The notes beneath the pieces are model-generated. The model was given only the letters and a program-made list of their open reading frames with translations, was not told the origin of the DNA and made no database searches. The position numbers were made by a program, and so were the translations under genes. 64,000 bases of DNA from Corallococcus caeni (GTDB lineage Bacteria; Myxococcota; Myxococcia; Myxococcales; Myxococcaceae). The stretch lies in contig NZ_BTTW01000005.1 of NCBI RefSeq assembly GCF_036245865.1, positions 558,001 through 622,000 on the forward strand, read 5' to 3'. Shown here piece after piece: positions 27,021 to 35,308 of this stretch (positions within the stretch are counted from its first letter, which is position 1; each line of letters begins with the position of its first letter).

Positions 27021-27722
27021 TCAGGAATCCGAGGGGCGTGTCGGCGGAGGGCGCACGAGGGCGGAGCAGAGCGGACACGCGGGCGGTGCGTGGGGGCTGT
27101 CCCGGCGGTGCAGGTCCAGGATGGCGCGGGACACCTCCGCCAGCTCGCGGCGCACCTCGCGGCGGGCGCCCTTCACGCGCTCGATGCGCATGTGGTCGTA
27201 GCCGGTGGTCTGGTGGCGCATCCAGGCGATGACGGCGGCCTCCGCGCGCCGCTCAATGGGGATGCGCTCCGTGCGGGCCACGGTGCCGCTGCCCACGGGG
27301 GTGGCGTGGCCGGCGACGAGCACGGCCAGTCGCTTGGCGTGGGGGAGCCACGCGGGGCTGAAGGCGAGGAAGCGCAGGACGGCGTTGGCGAAGTCCACCT
27401 CGTACTCCGCCTGCTCCTTGGCGCGGCGCTCTCGGCCCTGGGCCAGCTTCTTCGCGTAGGCGGGGGTGGCGCGCTCGTCCTCCAGGGCGGCCCTGGCGTG
27501 GACGATGTGGGCCTCCGGCGCCCATACGCCCCGGGAGAAGAGCTTGCGGCCCACCTTCTCCACCACGGTCCAGGAGGGGCCGGCGGCCTTCACGCGGCGG
27601 GTGAGGCCGGCGTCGCCGGGGGGAAGCAGGGCCCAGCCATCAGGCACGGAGAGGAGGCGGCCGTCCTGGGCACGCACGCGGCGGGGGTCGGCCGTGGGGC
27701 CGACCGTCAGGGAATCAGGCAT
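27021..27722 (-). CDS. DUF2293 domain protein
   Basis: 233 aa from an ATG at 27722; the upstream open frame is rejected. Central features are KLFSRGVWAPEAHIVHARAAL followed by a basic KKLAQGRERRAKEQAEYEV helix, then the C-terminal TERIPIERRAEAAVIAWMRHQTTGYD block that characterises DUF2293, where the invariant RHQTT-YD sits. A C-terminal PPACPLCSALV hints at a Cys pair. Function unknown. The protein has no signal peptide. Divergent from the RNase Z gene, 130 bp away. Confidence 0.78.
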   Translation of the reverse strand: MPDSLTVGPTADPRRVRAQDGRLLSVPDGWALLPPGDAGLTRRVKAAGPSWTVVEKVGRKLFSRGVWAPEAHIVHARAALEDERATPAYAKKLAQGRERRAKEQAEYEVDFANAVLRFLAFSPAWLPHAKRLAVLVAGHATPVGSGTVARTERIPIERRAEAAVIAWMRHQTTGYDHMRIERVKGARREVRRELAEVSRAILDLHRRDSPHAPPACPLCSALVRPPPTRPSDS

Positions 27723-27852
27723 GGGGTGGGGTCCGAAAGGGCCGGCTGCATAGCACGCCCCCTCGCACCCTGGTAAATGCCCCGGGAACGCGCGCGCGAA
27801 GGAAGGACTCCGCGCGTGCGAGGAGGCCACTCTCGTCGTGGGAAGCGCCGGC

Positions 27853-28776
27853 ATGTCCCTACTGAGGCTCACCTTCCTCGGCACCTCCGCCGCGCAGCCC
27901 ACCCTGCATCGCGGCCTGTCCGGCCTGGCGGTGAAGGCGCACGCGGACCTGCTCCTGTTCGACTGCGGCGAGGGCAGCCAGCGGCAGATGGTGCGCTTCG
28001 GCACGGGCTTCACCGTGGACGCGGCGTTCTTCACGCACTTCCACGCCGACCACTACCTGGGGATCATCGGTTTCCTGCGCACGCTGGGGATGACGGGCCG
28101 CACGGAGCCCATGCACCTGTACGGGCCGCCCCCGGCGCGCCGGCTGTTGCACCAGGCCGTGCACCTGGGGCTGGAGTCGCTGGCCTTCCCGGTGGAGATC
28201 CACGAGCTGAAGGACGGGGACGTGGTGCGCCGCAACGGCTACTCCGTGCAGGCGGTGGGCGTGGACCACCGCATCCACGCGCTGGGCTACGTGCTGGCGG
28301 AGGACGCGCGCCCGGGGCGCTTCCACCTGGAGAAGGCGCGGGAGCTGGGCGTGCCGGAGGGGCCGGCCTTCGGGAAGCTGCAGAAGGGCGAGGCCGTCAC
28401 GCTGCCGGACGGGCGCGTGGTGAAGCCGGAGGACGTGCTGGGGGAGGCCCGGGCCGGGCGGCGGCTGGTGATTTCCGGCGACACGCGGCCGTGCCCCGCG
28501 CTGGTGCAGGCGGCGAAGGACGCGGACCTGCTGGTGCACGAGTCCACCTTCTCCGACGACGAGCAGACGCGCGCCGTGGAGACGCGGCACTCCACCGCGC
28601 GGGAGGCGGCCCAGGTGGCGCGCGACGCGGGCGCGAAGCGGCTCATCCTCACCCACCTGTCCAGCCGCCACGACACCGACCCCGGACGGCTGCTCACGCA
28701 GGCGCGCGAGGCGTTCAAGGGGCCGGTGGAGGTGGCCTTCGACGGCCTCACCGTGGAGCTGCCGCTGCGCGACTGA
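27853..28776 (+). CDS. rnz: Ribonuclease Z (tRNA 3'-processing endonuclease)
   Basis: 307 aa, the usual short-form RNase Z length. A metallo-beta-lactamase fold enzyme that trims tRNA 3' ends. Zinc ligands: HFHADHYLG (H-x-H-x-D-H), a His in VGVDHRIHALGY, Asp in VISGDTRPC and His in LILTHLSSRH. The start FLGTSAAQPT is near-invariant in the family. The ATG at 27853 was preferred over an in-frame GTG at 27838 because of this N-terminus. Stand-alone gene. Confidence 0.93.
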   Translation: MSLLRLTFLGTSAAQPTLHRGLSGLAVKAHADLLLFDCGEGSQRQMVRFGTGFTVDAAFFTHFHADHYLGIIGFLRTLGMTGRTEPMHLYGPPPARRLLHQAVHLGLESLAFPVEIHELKDGDVVRRNGYSVQAVGVDHRIHALGYVLAEDARPGRFHLEKARELGVPEGPAFGKLQKGEAVTLPDGRVVKPEDVLGEARAGRRLVISGDTRPCPALVQAAKDADLLVHESTFSDDEQTRAVETRHSTAREAAQVARDAGAKRLILTHLSSRHDTDPGRLLTQAREAFKGPVEVAFDGLTVELPLRD

Positions 28777-28824
28777 GGTGGCTTCGCGCGGGCGGCGGCT
28801 CCTGCTCGGTGAGGGAGGGCGGGG

Positions 28825-29346
28825 TTAATCGAGCTTCTTCGCCTCGGCCTGGAGGGCGGAGGCGGCGTCCGGGTCCACCTTCTGGAGCAGCTCCCACTCC
28901 AGCTCGGAGTCGCGCTTCATCTGGGAGTTGCCGGCGCCCACCGCGGACTCGCCCATGTCCTTGCCGCGGCCGCTGGTGTCGTCGGCGGCGCGGGACTCGG
29001 AGCGGTCCTGGCGGCGGAACTCCACGGAGCACTGGCCGGGGCCGCGCTCGGTGCCGCGCACGTGGTAGCGCGCGTAGGCGGTGCCCAGGGAGGACGGGGC
29101 GCTGGTCATGAGCCACTCCGTCGTCGCCTCGAAGCCGGTCTGGCCCTTCATCAGGGAGAAGCCCTTCTGCTGGAGGAGGGCGACGGCCGCCGGCCACACC
29201 TCCGCGATGGGCTTGCGGTAGACGTGCCCCATGGCCTTGTCCTCCAGGTACGCCTGCTGCCGGCGCGCGGCACAGCCGCTGAAGGCGAGGGCGAGGACGG
29301 ACACCACGAGCAGCGCCGAGGCGCGGGACGATTTCGAGGGGTTCAT
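28825..29346 (-). CDS. Lipoprotein of unknown function
   Basis: 173 aa from the ATG at 29346 (upstream open frame rejected). Signal peptide with lipobox LAFSGC (Cys at about 25). The mature part begins AARRQQAYLEDKAMGHVYRKPIAEVWPAAVALL, split here before the region similar to small lipoproteins that carry one alpha/beta sandwich (helix, then GFEATTEWLMT strand). The C-terminus is charged and probably helical (MKRDSELEWELLQKV). No family assigned. Convergent with RNase Z across about 48 bp. Confidence 0.72.
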   Translation of the reverse strand: MNPSKSSRASALLVVSVLALAFSGCAARRQQAYLEDKAMGHVYRKPIAEVWPAAVALLQQKGFSLMKGQTGFEATTEWLMTSAPSSLGTAYARYHVRGTERGPGQCSVEFRRQDRSESRAADDTSGRGKDMGESAVGAGNSQMKRDSELEWELLQKVDPDAASALQAEAKKLD

Positions 29347-29454
29347 TGCTCCGGACTCCATGAAAGGGAAGACGGCTGCGGAACATCGCGCGGTGCGGGC
29401 CCGGAAGCCAGGTCCGGGTCCGTGCGGGACGGGGTTACCCTCATCAGGCAACCT

Positions 29455-30381
29455 TCATTTGGTAGGAGCCCCGCCGCCTCCCGGTGATGCGCCCCGTTGC
29501 GCGCGGCCCAGGTGTCCCAGCACCAGCGAGGCCACCCGGTCCGGGGCCTCCAGGGGCACGAAGTGGCCCACGCCCGGGAGGAACCGGACGGTGGGGGGCG
29601 ACTCGAAGTATGGCTCCAGCCCCTGGGTGAGCTCGCGGCCGAGCGCCCCGTCGTCCTCGCCCCAGATGAGGAGGAGGGGCGCGCGGATGCGCGGGTAGTC
29701 GCGCAGCTGACGCTGCCTCCGCCGCGACGTGACGGCCTCCTTCATGGCCTCGCGGTAGTACGCGAGCGCGGCGCGCGCCGCGCCCGGCCGGGCCATGTTG
29801 CGTGCGTAGGGGTCCAGCCGCTCCTCGCTGACGCGCGAGGGGTCCGACAGCGCGTGGCGGATCCACCGGGATACGCGCTGGCCGCCGTGGGCCGACAGCA
29901 GGTGCTCCGGCAGCCAGGGCAGGAGGAAGAAGAAGATGTACCAGGAGCGCCGCAGCTGCTGGGGCAGCCAGATGCGCCGCGCGAAGACGGCCAGGTGGGG
30001 CGCGTTGATGACCACCAGCCGGTCCACCGCCTGGGGCTTCGTGGCGGCCAGGTGGTAGGCGATGGCGCCGCCCCAGTCATGGCCCACGACGTGCGCGGGC
30101 CTGTCCGGCTGGAGGTGCTCCGCGAGCCGGGCCACGTCCTGTGCGAGCGTATCCGTGTCGTAGCCGCCCCGCGGCCGGTCCGTGCCGCCATAGCCGCGCA
30201 GGTCCGGAGCGACGACGTGGAAGCCCGCGTCGGCCAGGGGCGGCATCACGTCACGCCAGCTCTCCGACAGCTCGGGGAAGCCGTGCAGCAGCAGGACGAG
30301 CGGGCCGTCCGAGGGGCCCGCCTCCAGCGCGTGCATGCGCAGGCCGGGCAGCGGGAAGTCGACGGGCGTGGGGGTGTTCAT
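29455..30381 (-). CDS. Alpha/beta hydrolase, epoxide-hydrolase-like
   Basis: 308 aa from the ATG at 30381. Oxyanion-hole motif HGFPELSESW, nucleophile elbow GHDWGGAIAYH with aspartate (not serine) as nucleophile, which is the mark of epoxide hydrolases and haloalkane dehalogenases, a second acid in WGEDDGAL and the base His in GVGHFVPLEAP. DLRGYGGTDRP is also typical of soluble epoxide hydrolases. The ring-opening Tyr cannot be placed with certainty. Cytoplasmic, no signal peptide. Divergent from the rhomboid gene by about 125 bp. Confidence 0.87.
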   Translation of the reverse strand: MNTPTPVDFPLPGLRMHALEAGPSDGPLVLLLHGFPELSESWRDVMPPLADAGFHVVAPDLRGYGGTDRPRGGYDTDTLAQDVARLAEHLQPDRPAHVVGHDWGGAIAYHLAATKPQAVDRLVVINAPHLAVFARRIWLPQQLRRSWYIFFFLLPWLPEHLLSAHGGQRVSRWIRHALSDPSRVSEERLDPYARNMARPGAARAALAYYREAMKEAVTSRRRQRQLRDYPRIRAPLLLIWGEDDGALGRELTQGLEPYFESPPTVRFLPGVGHFVPLEAPDRVASLVLGHLGRAQRGASPGGGGAPTK

Positions 30382-30506
30382 GGGCGGGACCCTAATGCGC
30401 GCTCCGGCGTCCTCCCGGCGGACGCGGGCGCATGCGTCGGGCGCCACACATCCGCGTGCACGACACCGTCCGCGCATCCAACGTTGGGCCATGCTGGAGG
30501 GCGGAC

Positions 30507-31280
30507 ATGATTCCCATCAGCGACGACAACCCGACCCTGCGCACCCCGGTGATGACGTACCTGCTGCTCGCGGCCCTGGGGCTCACCTGGGTGTTCTTCC
30601 AGGGCGCGGGCTTCAACGTGGTGCGGCTGGCCACCAGCATCTGCGAGCTGGGCCTGGTGCCCGGGGAGCTCACCGGCCGCGCGCCGCTGGGGCAGGCGGT
30701 GCCGCTGGGGGACGGGCTCGCGTGCGTGGTGGACAACGACGCCATCAACCGCCTCACGCCGCTCACGTCCATGTTCCTGCACGGCAGCTGGGGGCACCTT
30801 TTGGGCAACGTGCTGTTCTTCTGGGTCTTCGGCAACAACATCGAGGACAGCATGGGGCGCCTGCGCTTCCTCGTGTTCTACCTCTTGTGCGGACTGGTGG
30901 CGGCGGCGACGCACGTGGCGGTGGACCCCACGTCGCCGGTGCCCACGGTGGGCGCGTCGGGCGCCATCGCGGGCGTGCTGGGCGCGTACCTGGTGCTCTA
31001 CCCGCGCGTGCGGGTGAACATGCTGTTCATCCTCTTCATCTTCATCCGCGTCTTCCCCATCCCCGCGTGGGCCGTGCTGGTGTGGTGGTTCGTGCTCCAG
31101 GTCGTCACCGGCCTGCCGCAGCTGATGACGCTGCGGCCGGAGGTGTCCGGCGGCGTCGCCGTGTGGGCGCACATCGGCGGGTTCGTGGCGGGCATGGTGC
31201 TCATCAAGCTCTTCCAGAACCCGCGCTACACGGCGCAGCGCACGACGTGGCGGCACCGGATGCACCCGAACCATCCCTGA
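30507..31280 (+). CDS. Rhomboid-family intramembrane serine protease
   Basis: 257 aa, about six or seven membrane helices. The catalytic dyad is Ser151 in VGASGAIAGVLGAYL and His222 in WAHIGGFVAGM; the oxyanion-side HGSWGHLLGN (residues 92-101) is conserved. It cleaves substrates within the membrane. An extra hydrophilic loop with CELG and CVVDN separates helix 1 from the core. ATG at 30507 follows GGAGGGCGGAC; the open frame upstream was rejected. No neighbouring substrate candidate. Confidence 0.92.
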   Translation: MIPISDDNPTLRTPVMTYLLLAALGLTWVFFQGAGFNVVRLATSICELGLVPGELTGRAPLGQAVPLGDGLACVVDNDAINRLTPLTSMFLHGSWGHLLGNVLFFWVFGNNIEDSMGRLRFLVFYLLCGLVAAATHVAVDPTSPVPTVGASGAIAGVLGAYLVLYPRVRVNMLFILFIFIRVFPIPAWAVLVWWFVLQVVTGLPQLMTLRPEVSGGVAVWAHIGGFVAGMVLIKLFQNPRYTAQRTTWRHRMHPNHP

Positions 31281-31387
31281 GCCCGTCCGGCGGGTAGGAG
31301 GGCAGGCGCCCGCGCGCGGGGGGTGCGGATGCGAAGGAGCGCCCCGACATTGGGGGGTGATGTTCTTCGCGTCATGAGGAGGCGTGC

Positions 31388-32794
31388 ATGGGGGCGGACC
31401 CGAAGTCGGCAGGGCTGTGCGTGGAGGCGCCGCCGCCTCGCAAGCGGGTGTTCATCCTGGGAGGCGGCTTCGCGGGGATGTACGCGGCGCTGCACCTTGA
31501 GCGGCAGCTGGGCAATCGGGACGACGTGGAGGTGACGCTCGTCAGCCGCGACAACTTCTTCCTCTTCACGCCCATGCTCCACGAGGTGGCCGCGAGCGAC
31601 GTCAACGCGTCCGCCATCGTCATTTCGCTGCGCAAGCTGCTGCCGCGCCTGACGTTCGTGGAGGGCGACGTCAGCGGGCTGGACCTGGAGGCGAAGAAGG
31701 TCACGGTGGCGCACGGCGGGTTGGACGGCCACAGCCACACGCTGCCGTACGACTACCTGGTCCTGGCCCTGGGCTCGGAGACGAACTTCTTCGGCAAGCC
31801 GGGCCCGCGCGACTACACGCTGACCATGAAGACGCTGGGCGACGCGATGCTGCTGCGCAACTGCCTCATCGACCGGCTGGAGGAGGCGGACACGGACTGC
31901 GTGACGGCGGGCAAGCGCGACGCCATCGTCACCTTCGTGGTGGTGGGCGGCGGCTTCGCGGGCGTGGAGACGGCGGGCGCCATCAACGACTTCATCCACG
32001 GCGCCCTGCCCTTCTACCCGAACATCCAGCACGCCAACGTGCGCGTGATGCTGGTGCACGGCGGCGAGGAGGTGCTGCCGGAGCTGGGCAGGGACCTGGG
32101 CGCGTACGCACGCAAGAAGCTCATCGAGCACGGCGTGGAGGTGCGCACCGGCGTCCACGTGAAGGACGTGACGCAGGAGGGGGTGGAGCTACCGGACGGC
32201 ACGGTGGTGCCCACCAAGACGGTGGTGTGGACCGCGGGTGTGACGCCGCCGTCCCTGATGGCGACGCTGCCGTGCGAGAAGGAGCGCGGGCGGCTCAAGG
32301 TGAACGAGCGCATGGAGGTGCCCGGCTTCCCGGGCGTGTGGGCGCTGGGCGACTGCGCGTCGGTGCCGGACGTCACCAACGGAGGCAAGCCCTGCCCGCC
32401 CACCGCGCAGCACGCGCTGCGCCAGGGGCTGGTGGCGGCGCGCAACGTGTGCGCGGCGCTGGACGGCAAGCCGGGCAAGGCGCTGCGCTACAAGATGCTG
32501 GGACAGCTGGCGGCGATTGGCCGGCGCTCGGGGGTGGCGCGCATCCTGGGGATGAAGTTCTCCGGCACCTTCGCGTGGGTGCTCTGGCGCACCATCTACC
32601 TGTTCAAGCTGCCGAAGCTGGAGACGAAGGTGCGCGTGGCCATGGGCTGGACGCTGGACCTGTTCTTCCGCAAGGACGTGGTGCAGCTCATCGGCCCGCG
32701 CGAATTGGATCAGCTCACGCTGCCGGCCCTGCCGCTCAACAGCCGTCAGCAGGTGCGGCAGGTGCAGGCGCTCCAGCCGCGCACGCAGCACTGA
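31388..32794 (+). CDS. Type II NADH dehydrogenase (NDH-2), FAD-dependent
   Basis: 468 aa. It would transfer electrons from NADH to quinone without pumping protons. The FAD-binding GGGFAGMYAALHLE is near residue 25 and the NADH-binding VVGGGFAGVETAGAI near 180; FTPMLHEVAA and VWTAGV are NDH-2 hallmarks, and ALGDCASVPD is the second FAD contact. The C-terminus has an amphipathic/hydrophobic segment (TFAWVLWRTIYLFKLPKL) for membrane attachment. The ATG follows GGAGGCGTGC. Convergent with the phosphatase gene 12 bp away. Confidence 0.9.
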   Translation: MGADPKSAGLCVEAPPPRKRVFILGGGFAGMYAALHLERQLGNRDDVEVTLVSRDNFFLFTPMLHEVAASDVNASAIVISLRKLLPRLTFVEGDVSGLDLEAKKVTVAHGGLDGHSHTLPYDYLVLALGSETNFFGKPGPRDYTLTMKTLGDAMLLRNCLIDRLEEADTDCVTAGKRDAIVTFVVVGGGFAGVETAGAINDFIHGALPFYPNIQHANVRVMLVHGGEEVLPELGRDLGAYARKKLIEHGVEVRTGVHVKDVTQEGVELPDGTVVPTKTVVWTAGVTPPSLMATLPCEKERGRLKVNERMEVPGFPGVWALGDCASVPDVTNGGKPCPPTAQHALRQGLVAARNVCAALDGKPGKALRYKMLGQLAAIGRRSGVARILGMKFSGTFAWVLWRTIYLFKLPKLETKVRVAMGWTLDLFFRKDVVQLIGPRELDQLTLPALPLNSRQQVRQVQALQPRTQH

Positions 32795-32806
32795 GCGCCG
32801 TGCGCT

Positions 32807-33463
32807 TCAGCCGAGCGGCGGCAGGTGGTGCAGCAGCCGCTCCAGGTCCGGCTGGAGCTCGTCCGGCGCGGCGGTGGCCAGCTCGTCCTGCGCGTGCGTG
32901 CCCCACGTCACGGCGTAGGTCTTGAGGCCCGCGGCCTGGCCCGCGCGCAGGTCCAGCGTGGTGTCGCCCACCATCCACAGGCCGCCGGTGCCCAGCGCCT
33001 TCAGGGCGTGGTGGATGACGTCCGGCGCGGGCTTGTGCGGGAAGCCGTCCGTGCCCTGCACGTGGTGCAGCAGGCCGCCCAATCCCATCGCGTCCACGAA
33101 GCGCCGCGCCATGTCGCCGCGCTTGGTGGTGGCGACGGCGAGCAGGTAGCCCCGCTCGCGCAGGGTGCGCAGCACGCGCTCCACGCCGGGGAAGGGCCGG
33201 GAGCGCCGGTGGAAGTTCAGAGGGTAGTGCTCGCGGTAGGCCACGCAGAGCGTGGCGGCGTGCTCGGGCGCGAAGCGCGTGTACATGGCCTCCAGCGGCT
33301 GGCCGATGAGCGCCCGCACCTCCGCGACGGAGGGCACCGGCAGGCCGTGGTGCGTGAAGCCGTGGAGGAAGCTGTCGATGATGTCCGGCAGCGAATCCAC
33401 CAGCGTGCCGTCCAGGTCGAAACAGATGCCGCGAGGGGTAACGGTGCTCACCCGCCGTTCCAT
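32807..33463 (-). CDS. HAD-family phosphatase, phosphoglycolate-phosphatase-like
   Basis: 218 aa. HAD motif I is FDLDGTLVDS (nucleophile and acid Asp), motif II Thr in LAVATTKRG, the conserved Lys in FPHKPAPDVI and motif III-IV MVGDTTLDLRAG. The Gph-type helical cap lies at about 25-90. It would hydrolyse a small phosphate monoester such as 2-phosphoglycolate; substrate not certain. ATG at 33463 used; a GTG five codons in is a reasonable alternative because it gives the common STVTPRGICFDLDG start. Confidence 0.87.
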   Translation of the reverse strand: MERRVSTVTPRGICFDLDGTLVDSLPDIIDSFLHGFTHHGLPVPSVAEVRALIGQPLEAMYTRFAPEHAATLCVAYREHYPLNFHRRSRPFPGVERVLRTLRERGYLLAVATTKRGDMARRFVDAMGLGGLLHHVQGTDGFPHKPAPDVIHHALKALGTGGLWMVGDTTLDLRAGQAAGLKTYAVTWGTHAQDELATAAPDELQPDLERLLHHLPPLG

Positions 33464-33547
33464 ACGCCCTTCCGGGGCCGCGTGTCCCTATGCTTGCGTC
33501 CGACGTGCGCTCCTTCCCCTGGACGGGGGCGCCGCCGGGGGGGCGAC

Positions 33548-34429
33548 ATGCGACGCGCGAAACAAGAGGACGGCTTCTGGGTGGCCCCGGAGGTGCCAGG
33601 ACTGGAGCTGCACCGGGCGGCCTACACCCGGTGGACCTTTCCGAAGCACTCGCATGACGTCTTCTCGCTGTGCGCCTACGACGCGGGCGCGCAGTCGATG
33701 CACCTGCAGGGGCAGCGGGTGGTGGCCTCCGTGGGCAGCCTCCTCGCCGTGTCGACAGGGGAGATGCACCAGGGCCACGCCGCCGACTCCACCGTCGGGT
33801 GGGCCTACCGCATCCTCTACGTCCCGCCCGCGCTGCTCATCCGCGCGGCGGAGGAGACGGGAGCGCCCGCGGGCACCCTGCCCGGCTTCGCGTCGCCCAT
33901 GCTCCAGGACGCGGCGCTGATGGAGCGCTTCACCGTCACCTTCGACGCGCTGAAGGACGGCGCGGTGTCCCTGCTGGAGCGCGAGGAGCGGCTGCTGGGG
34001 CTGCTGGTGGCGCTGCTGCGTCGGCACTCGGGGCTGCCGTACCGGCGGCGGTCCACCGCGTGCGCGCGGGGCGTGACGCGGGCGCGGGAGCTGCTGGAGG
34101 CCCACCCCACGCGCAACCTCTCGCTGGAGGCGCTCGCGCGGGTCGCGGGGCTCAGCCCGTGGCACCTGGTGCGCGCGTTCCACCGTCAGTTCGGCCAGAC
34201 GCCGCAGGTGTTCCAGCGGGCCCTGCGGCTGCGGCTGGCGCAGGAGCTGCTGGCGGGGCCGCTGCCCATGGCGGAGGTGGCGCTCGCGGCGGGCTTCACG
34301 GACCAGAGCCACCTCATCAAACACTTCGGCCGCACGCTGGGGGTGACGCCCGGCGAGTACCGGGCCGCGGCGCTCGCGGGGCGTGGACCGCGCAAGCACG
34401 TACAATCCCGCGCGCCCGTGCGTCCGTAG
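33548..34429 (+). CDS. AraC-family transcriptional regulator
   Basis: 293 aa. N-terminal cupin-like sensing domain (about 15-180; HSHDVFSLCAYDAG and SLLAVSTGEMHQGHAA), then two helix-turn-helix units of the AraC/XylS type: LSLEALARVAGLSPWHLVRAFHRQFG and MAEVALAAGFTDQSHLIKHFGRTLGVTPGEYR. The ATG at 33548 follows a GGGGGGGCGAC run; the reading frame is open far upstream but that part is antisense to the phosphatase gene. The lipoprotein gene 35 bp downstream, same strand, may be a target or operon partner. Confidence 0.9.
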   Translation: MRRAKQEDGFWVAPEVPGLELHRAAYTRWTFPKHSHDVFSLCAYDAGAQSMHLQGQRVVASVGSLLAVSTGEMHQGHAADSTVGWAYRILYVPPALLIRAAEETGAPAGTLPGFASPMLQDAALMERFTVTFDALKDGAVSLLEREERLLGLLVALLRRHSGLPYRRRSTACARGVTRARELLEAHPTRNLSLEALARVAGLSPWHLVRAFHRQFGQTPQVFQRALRLRLAQELLAGPLPMAEVALAAGFTDQSHLIKHFGRTLGVTPGEYRAAALAGRGPRKHVQSRAPVRP

Positions 34430-34464
34430 GTTGGAGCCCTCTTTCAGACAGGAGGGGTCCACAC

Positions 34465-35217
34465 ATGCAGCGAAACATCATCGCGGTGGCGGTGCTCACG
34501 GGGTGGCTCATGGGCTGCGCGCCGGAGCCCCTGGCGGACGAGGTGACGGCGGAGCCCGCCGCCTCCGAGGAGGCGCTGGAGACGGACGCGCGGACCTGGG
34601 GCGCGGTCGTCCTTCCACCGGGAGCGCGCGTGTACGGCCGCCCCATCACCGCGTGGGCGAAGGAGTGGTACCGCTGGCACTTCCGCGTGCCGGCGGACCG
34701 CAGCCCCATGCTGCGGCTGGAGCAGGACTGCGACGAGGACCAGGACGGCCCCGTCTACTTCGTGCCCACCTACGACCTGGACACCACGTACCAGCGCACC
34801 TGCCGCGTCCCCCGGAACAAGCCCGTGCTGGTGCCGCTGTGGGTCATCATCAATGACTACCCGTGCCCCGACCCGTCCTTCGAACCGGCGCCGGGCCAGA
34901 CGCTGGAGGACTTCCTGCGCCAGGGCGCGCTCGACTTCAACAATGGCACGCAGGACCTGGTGGTCACCGTGGACGGCCGGCGCGTGGACACCCGCCGCCA
35001 CCGCCACACCAGCGGCCTGTTCACCTTCGACGCGGACCCCAGCCTCGTGGGGAAGATTCCCGACCCGTGCCTCGTGGGGGGCGAGCAGCGCGGCGTGACG
35101 GACGGGTGGTGGCTGATGCTCCAGCTGTCCCCGGGCGAGCACGTGGTGAACGTGCGGGCCCTGGCGCCCTTCGGCGCGCCCATTGATTACACATACACGC
35201 TGCGCGTGGCGCGGTAG
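34465..35217 (+). CDS. Lipoprotein of unknown function
   Basis: 250 aa with a strong AGGAGG ribosome site. Signal peptide with lipobox GWLMGC (Cys18), acidic/Ala-rich linker, then a compact domain with ARVYGRPITAWAKEWYRWHF, paired cysteines (QDC, RTC, DYPC, DPC), VPLWVIINDYPCPD and a C-terminal beta-rich stretch (GEHVVNVRALAPFG). The Trp-rich ITAWAKEWYRWHF segment suggests a conserved secreted family, but I cannot name it. It follows the AraC gene closely. Confidence 0.7.
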   Translation: MQRNIIAVAVLTGWLMGCAPEPLADEVTAEPAASEEALETDARTWGAVVLPPGARVYGRPITAWAKEWYRWHFRVPADRSPMLRLEQDCDEDQDGPVYFVPTYDLDTTYQRTCRVPRNKPVLVPLWVIINDYPCPDPSFEPAPGQTLEDFLRQGALDFNNGTQDLVVTVDGRRVDTRRHRHTSGLFTFDADPSLVGKIPDPCLVGGEQRGVTDGWWLMLQLSPGEHVVNVRALAPFGAPIDYTYTLRVAR

Positions 35218-35308
35218 TCACCAGACAGGCGCACAGGACTGGCCGTCGCGCGGGGCGTGCGTCAGAGTGCCGCGCGATGTCCCGGGACGGGTTCCCGGGC
35301 GAACGATC

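Noticed and set aside
27723-28034. N-terminal extension of the DUF2293 protein to 28034
   Set aside because: It overlaps the divergent RNase Z gene, and the domain begins after the ATG at 27722.
32825-33547. N-terminal extension of the AraC regulator
   Set aside because: Antisense to the HAD phosphatase gene; the ATG at 33548 gives a normal AraC length.
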